Origin: Labilithrix luteola
GTDB taxonomy: Bacteria; Myxococcota_A; Polyangia; Polyangiales; Polyangiaceae
Assembly (NCBI RefSeq): GCF_001263205.1
Contig: NZ_CP012333.1
Span: 9,095,501-9,159,500, forward strand
DNA length: 64,000 bases
Direction: 5' to 3'
Below, piece by piece: positions 60,267 to 64,000 of the stretch. A program made the translations under genes and the position numbers. The number at the start of each line of letters is the position of its first letter. Within the stretch, counting starts at the first letter, position 1. The notes beneath the pieces are model-generated. The model ran no database searches. It saw only the letters and a list, made by a program, of their open reading frames with translations, and was not told where the DNA came from.

Positions 60267-62231
60267 TCAATCCTCCTGTGGGGGAAGTTTGATGTCTTTC
60301 AGTTCGGCGTCGAAAATCGCGATCGCCTTCTGAACGAGCTGGTGTTTCTCGACTGCCTGGCGCGCCTCGATGAGGGCCTGGCGCTTCTTCGCGGCGTCGA
60401 GCGAGGCGATGCTCGCGAGCTTGCTGCCGCGCTGGGTGACTTCGAGCGAGACGACCGTGTCCGCACCGAAGTACGCACGCGCCACCTCGGTGAGGATCAG
60501 CGACGCGTCGGTGTCGACCTTGCGCGAGTCCTCGAAGGACTCCGGCTCGAAGCCGAGGAGGATCTTCTCCGGCGTGATCGTGAGTGGCGCCGCGAGCTCG
60601 AGCGTCGAAGCGACGGCCGGCTTCACCTCGCGCAGCTTCGCCAGGATCGCGCGCCACGTCTGGATCATCGGCGAGTCGGCCGTCAGCGTGGGCGAGGGAT
60701 CCGCGACGGGCGGAGCCGGCGGAGGCGGCGGTTCGACGACCGGTGAGCGCCTCTCTGCGAGGGCCAGCGCGCCATCGGTCTGGACCGTGGGGGCGGGCAT
60801 GCCGGCTCGCGCCATGATCGGGCGCGGCGACGACGGAGGAGGCGGAGGAACGGGCGGAGGCGCGAACGCCGTGGGCGACGACGGAACCGGCGCCACCGCG
60901 CGCGGCGGGCCGAACTCCGACACGGTAGGGGCCGCGAAGATCGAAACGGGCCCGCCCGGCGGAGCTGCCTGAACCGCAGGCTCACGCGCTGTACGACCGC
61001 CAGAGCCACCCGAGCCTCCAGGGCCACCACCGCCGCCGCGCGTGGGTGGAGGCGCGCCTGTGGCGAGGCGCTTTTCGAGCTCGCCGAGGCGCGAGAGGAG
61101 CTCGTCGAGGGGCAAGAGGGCGGGGCGACGCGCGAGGCGCACGAGCGTCATTTCCAGCGCCGCGCGCACCTGACCGCTCTTGACGATCTCGTCGAAGCCC
61201 TTCGAAAGGCCCTGGAAGAGGCGGGTCAGATCGTCGGCGTCGGTCTTCTTCGCGAGCGCGAGGACGTCGGCCACCTCTTCATCGGCGAGGTCGAGGAGCT
61301 CGCGCGCCTTGTCCTCGGGACAGACCTTCGCCACCACCACGTTGCGCACGTGATGGAGCAAGTCGCGGCAGAGGTGGACGAGGTCGAAGCCCTGGCGGGC
61401 GACCGCGTCGAGCACCTCGAGCACGGTGGGCGCGTCGCCGGCGAGGATCGCGCCGGTGAGCTTGTTCATGATCTCGCGATCGGCGACGCCGAGCACGCGG
61501 GCCACGTCTTCGGCGGAGATTTTCTCGCTGCCGTACGCGATGACCTGGTCGAGCAGGCTCATCGCGTCGCGCATCGAGCCGGCGGCTTCACGCGCGAGGA
61601 CACTGACGGCCGAGTCGTCCGCCGCGATGGTCTCCTTGCCGAGGACTTCCTTGAGGCGCTCGCCGATGCGCTTGGCCGAGACGAGCTTGAAGTCGTAGCG
61701 CTGGCAGCGGCTGAGGATCGTGACCGGGACTTTGTGAACCTCGGTCGTCGCGAAGATGAACTTCACGTGAGGAGGAGGTTCTTCGAGCGTCTTCAGGAAC
61801 GCGTTCCAGGCCGCGTTCGAGAGCATGTGGACCTCGTCCACGATGTAAATCTTGAACCGGTCGCGCGCGGGTCGGAAGGCGAGGCCCTCCTGGAGGCGCC
61901 GGACCTCGTCGACGCCGTTGTAGCTCGCGCCGTCGATCTCCTGGACGTCCATGTCGACGCCCGCCGCGATCTCGGTGCAGGCCGCGCAGACCTGGCAGGG
62001 CGTGGCCGTCGGCCCGGTGGCCTTGCCGTCGGCACCGAGGCAGTTCAGGCATTTGGCGAGGATGCGCGCGCTCGTCGTCTTGCCTACACCGCGGACGCCC
62101 GTGAACAGGAACGCGTGGGCCACACGGTTCTGCGCGATGGCGTTTCCGAGCGTCTTCGTGACGTGCTCCTGCCCGACGAGGTCGTCGAAGGACTGGGGCC
62201 GGTATTTGCGAGCGAGAACGAGGTAGCTCAC
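60267..62231 (-). CDS. dnaX: DNA polymerase III subunits gamma/tau
   Basis: 654 aa, within the usual range. GTG start at 62231 in a GTGA overlap with the oxyR stop; MSYLVLARKYRPQSFDDLVGQ is the canonical N-terminus. Walker A GVRGVGKTT (45-53), zinc Cys C64, C79, C82 and C85, Walker B YIVDEVHMLS, sensor KFIFATTEVHKVPVTILSRC. Residues about 385-530 are a Pro/Gly/Ala linker, and a tau-like C-terminal domain follows (about 540-654). No slippery heptamer for gamma/tau frameshifting was noticed. Clamp-loader subunit. Confidence 0.95.
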   Translation of the reverse strand: MSYLVLARKYRPQSFDDLVGQEHVTKTLGNAIAQNRVAHAFLFTGVRGVGKTTSARILAKCLNCLGADGKATGPTATPCQVCAACTEIAAGVDMDVQEIDGASYNGVDEVRRLQEGLAFRPARDRFKIYIVDEVHMLSNAAWNAFLKTLEEPPPHVKFIFATTEVHKVPVTILSRCQRYDFKLVSAKRIGERLKEVLGKETIAADDSAVSVLAREAAGSMRDAMSLLDQVIAYGSEKISAEDVARVLGVADREIMNKLTGAILAGDAPTVLEVLDAVARQGFDLVHLCRDLLHHVRNVVVAKVCPEDKARELLDLADEEVADVLALAKKTDADDLTRLFQGLSKGFDEIVKSGQVRAALEMTLVRLARRPALLPLDELLSRLGELEKRLATGAPPPTRGGGGGPGGSGGSGGRTAREPAVQAAPPGGPVSIFAAPTVSEFGPPRAVAPVPSSPTAFAPPPVPPPPPSSPRPIMARAGMPAPTVQTDGALALAERRSPVVEPPPPPAPPVADPSPTLTADSPMIQTWRAILAKLREVKPAVASTLELAAPLTITPEKILLGFEPESFEDSRKVDTDASLILTEVARAYFGADTVVSLEVTQRGSKLASIASLDAAKKRQALIEARQAVEKHQLVQKAIAIFDAELKDIKLPPQED

Positions 62232-63226
62232 ACCTGCTTTGCTAGCCCACCTCCCGCCCGGCGTCGACGGTCCTCCGCGCGAGCCTCTCGAGCCTCCCGC
62301 GGCGCAGCTGCGCCGCGCAACGCCGCTTGGAGAACGCCCGCGAGTTCCCGCAAGGGCTTTCCGAGGGGAGACTCGTTTCGCCAGATGAGCGCAATCGTCC
62401 TGCGGGGCGTCGGCGGCGACAGTGGCCGGATTTCGAGCTGAGCTCGACGGTTCTCGACCGGCACGGCCATTTGCGGAAGAAGCGTGGCGCCCGCGCCGCT
62501 CGAGACCATCTGCACGAGGGTGCCCAGGCTCGTGGCCCGCAGATCGGCCTCTTTCACGCCTGCTTTCGAGCAGAGGGCGAGCGCTTGGGTGCGAAAGCAG
62601 TGGCCGTCGTCGAGCAGGAGCACGTGCTCGCGTTCCAGCTCCTCCATGTCGATACGCTTGTGGCCGGCGAGGGGATGTCCGTGCGGAAGGGCCACGACGA
62701 ACGGATCCTCGAGGATCACCGCATGGTCGAGATCCGGGCCCAGGTCGGCCTCGAGGGCGAGGAGCCCGGCATCGAGCTTCCCTTCACGGAGCTCGGCGAC
62801 CACGTCGGGCGTTTTTTCTTCCCGGAGCGCGAGGCGCAGCTTCGGGTACTTCGCGGCAACGGCGGGCGTGACGTCGGGCAAGAGATAGGGCGCGACGGTG
62901 GGAATGACGCCGATGCGCAGCGTGCCCTCGAAAGGATCGCGCCGCCGCGAAACGGCCGATAGCAGGTCACCGACCTCGACGAGCACGCGCCTCGCCCGCG
63001 CGACGATCTCTTCGCCGGCAGGCGTGACGAGGACGCGACGGCGATCGCGTTCGAAGATGGTTACTCCGAGCACGGTCTCGAGCTGCTGGATCTGCGCACT
63101 CAGCGTGGGCTGCGAGACGTGCAGCTGAGCCGCCGCGCGATGGAAGCCGAGCGTGTCGGCCACGGCGACCACGTACTGCAGCTGCCGGATCGAGAGGTCG
63201 TTCGGCGTGGGGGCGGTGCGCGACAT
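62228..63226 (-). CDS. oxyR: OxyR, LysR-family hydrogen peroxide sensor
   Basis: 332 aa. LysR HTH at residues 12-70 (LQYVVAVADTLGFHRAAAQLHVSQPTLSAQIQQLETVLG). The effector domain keeps both redox cysteines of OxyR: C210 and C219 (DDGHCFRTQALALC), spaced exactly as E. coli C199 and C208, so a peroxide-forming disulfide is likely. The C-terminus has the OxyR-like PTPRRTIALIWRNESPLGKPLRELA; the tail beyond about residue 305 is Arg/Ala-rich. No Shine-Dalgarno is visible before ATG 63226. Stop TGA overlaps the dnaX GTG, coupling a stress regulator to a replication gene. Confidence 0.93.
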   Translation of the reverse strand: MSRTAPTPNDLSIRQLQYVVAVADTLGFHRAAAQLHVSQPTLSAQIQQLETVLGVTIFERDRRRVLVTPAGEEIVARARRVLVEVGDLLSAVSRRRDPFEGTLRIGVIPTVAPYLLPDVTPAVAAKYPKLRLALREEKTPDVVAELREGKLDAGLLALEADLGPDLDHAVILEDPFVVALPHGHPLAGHKRIDMEELEREHVLLLDDGHCFRTQALALCSKAGVKEADLRATSLGTLVQMVSSGAGATLLPQMAVPVENRRAQLEIRPLSPPTPRRTIALIWRNESPLGKPLRELAGVLQAALRGAAAPREAREARAEDRRRRAGGGLAKQV

Positions 63227-63227
63227 G

Positions 63228-63264
63228 ATAGTCGGAGTCTATCACGTCAATCGATTCTTCGACT
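63228..63264. promoter_or_regulatory. Probable OxyR operator between oxyR and the divergent reductase
   Basis: The bases read ATAG-N7-CTAT-N7-ATCG-N7-GACT, against the OxyR consensus ATAG-N7-CTAT-N7-ATAG-N7-CTAT. The first two tetranucleotides are perfect, the third is one base off, and the fourth is weak; the spacing is exact. It begins two bases upstream of the oxyR start codon (on its strand) and lies 39-75 bases before the divergent gene start, suiting autoregulation and activation. Confidence 0.8.
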
Positions 63265-63302
63265 TTGAGCAATCACGAGGGCCGCCGTAGGTTCTCTTCA
63301 CG

Positions 63303-64000
63303 ATGAACGGAACGACGAACAAGCAAACCTTCGACGTGGCGGTGATCGGTGCAGGAACGGCAGGTCTCGCTGCGTATCGCGCAGCTCGAGCGGCCGGAGC
63401 CTCGGCCGTCCTCGTCGAAGGTGGCGCGCATGGAACGACCTGCGCGCGCGTCGGCTGCATGCCGAGCAAGCTCCTCATTGCTGCGGCGGACGCGGCGCAC
63501 AAAGCTCGTGAAGCTGCGCCGTTCGGTTTGAGGACGACGGTCGAGGTGGACGGCAAGGCCGTCATGAATCGGCTCCGACACGAGCGCGATCGCTTCGTCG
63601 GCTTCGTCATCGCAGGTGTCGAGAAGATCCCGGCGGAGGACCACGTTCGCGGTTGGGCTTCGTTCGCGTCGCCCCACGTTCTCGACGTCGTGGTCACGCC
63701 GGGCGTTCACCAGCAAGTCGAAGCGAAGAGCATCGTCGTGGCCACGGGCTCACGCCCGCACGTTCCGGCGATGTTCGACCGCGTGCGCGACCGCGTCGCG
63801 TCGAACGAAGACGTCTTCACGTGGAAGGACCTTCCGAAGTCGGTGGTCGTCTTCGGCATGGGCATCATCGGCCTCGAGCTCGGTCAGGCTCTGCATCGTC
63901 TCGGCGTGCGCGTTCGGCTCTTCGGCCGCGGCGGTGCGATTGGTCTGCTCGGCGATCCGGTCGTCCGCGATGCTGCCCGCGAGATCTTCCAGAAGGAGCT
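63303..64000 (+). CDS. Flavoprotein disulfide reductase (dihydrolipoyl dehydrogenase family), 3' truncated
   Basis: Runs off the window; 232 residues are visible. N-terminal FDVAVIGAGTAGLAAYRAARAAGA dinucleotide fold, then the intact redox pair in GTTCARVGCMPSKLLIAAADAAH (C-x4-C). A second NAD-binding fold starts at SVVVFGMGIIGLELGQAL. The YGTTCARVGCMPSKLL-type motif is annotated as dihydrolipoyl dehydrogenase in many genomes, although substrate is often unproven. It is divergent from oxyR across the OxyR operator, so peroxide induction is expected, fitting a reductase of an oxidative-stress thiol system (for example peroxiredoxin or lipoamide-linked). Full length and the C-terminal HxxxxE dyad lie outside. 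Confidence 0.9.
   Translation, partial: MNGTTNKQTFDVAVIGAGTAGLAAYRAARAAGASAVLVEGGAHGTTCARVGCMPSKLLIAAADAAHKAREAAPFGLRTTVEVDGKAVMNRLRHERDRFVGFVIAGVEKIPAEDHVRGWASFASPHVLDVVVTPGVHQQVEAKSIVVATGSRPHVPAMFDRVRDRVASNEDVFTWKDLPKSVVVFGMGIIGLELGQALHRLGVRVRLFGRGGAIGLLGDPVVRDAAREIFQKE

Noticed and set aside
63242..63716. Minus-strand frames within the truncated reductase
   Set aside because: They oppose a clear flavoprotein with intact motifs and are Arg/Ser-rich.

Overview
The window looks like a chromosomal segment of a high-GC, Gram-negative myxobacterium (Myxococcota, probably class Polyangia). This is inferred from the gene content: many lipoproteins with Asp/Ala/Gly-rich linkers after the lipobox, a membrane Ser/Thr kinase whose extracytoplasmic tail ends in KPECL, an FHA-GAF-cyclase, an ECF sigma/anti-sigma module, an AgmX/PglI-type domain, and a 3,833-residue TPR protein. 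No tRNA, rRNA, CRISPR array, insertion sequence or phage gene was recognised, and most genes are packed tightly with ATGA, GTGA or TGATG overlaps.

Layout. 1-11,750 is mostly accessory envelope biology: a truncated AgmX/PglI-type lipoprotein, a transhydrogenase-like flavoprotein, a DUF4239-like membrane protein, a three-gene lipoprotein operon with a GH43 glycosidase, a Ser/Thr kinase with a PEGA-like membrane partner, and an SGNH/sialate-O-acetylesterase-like lipoprotein. 11,969-21,026 holds an FHA-GAF-adenylate cyclase, a Lon-like protease whose ATPase site appears lost, hisC coupled to a TPR lipoprotein, and a carboxypeptidase-regulatory-like lipoprotein. 21,151-30,083 is a minus-strand respiratory complex I operon in the order nuoE-F-J-K-L-M-N, lacking nuoA-D, G, H and I, and closed by a strong intrinsic terminator. 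30,523-36,162 carries a TM2/DUF2752 pair, a duplicated structured repeat, ychF, coaBC and a HTH regulator.

36,163-45,000 begins with a cobalamin riboswitch upstream of a lipoprotein of unknown function that looks like a beta-propeller. This is the most suggestive new system in the window, because it resembles the logic of the Bacteroidota B12-capturing lipoprotein BtuG. It is followed by an ECF sigma-factor operon, a YyaL/SSP411-type thioredoxin-domain lipoprotein, and a coupled PlsC acyltransferase/diacylglycerol-kinase-like pair. 45,120-57,310 is a giant TPR gene coupled to a DUF374 (LpxJ-like) acyltransferase. 58,865-64,000 is a housekeeping block on the minus strand (oxyR-dnaX-ybaB-recR-ridA). 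It is divergent from a flavoprotein disulfide reductase that runs off the window, and a good OxyR operator lies between the two.

The three observations I would follow first are the riboswitch-lipoprotein pair (36,295-37,934), the pair of 103-bp folded repeats with compensatory changes (32,008-32,274), and the OxyR-controlled divergent promoter (63,228-63,264). All assignments come from reading sequence and recalled family motifs; no search was run.
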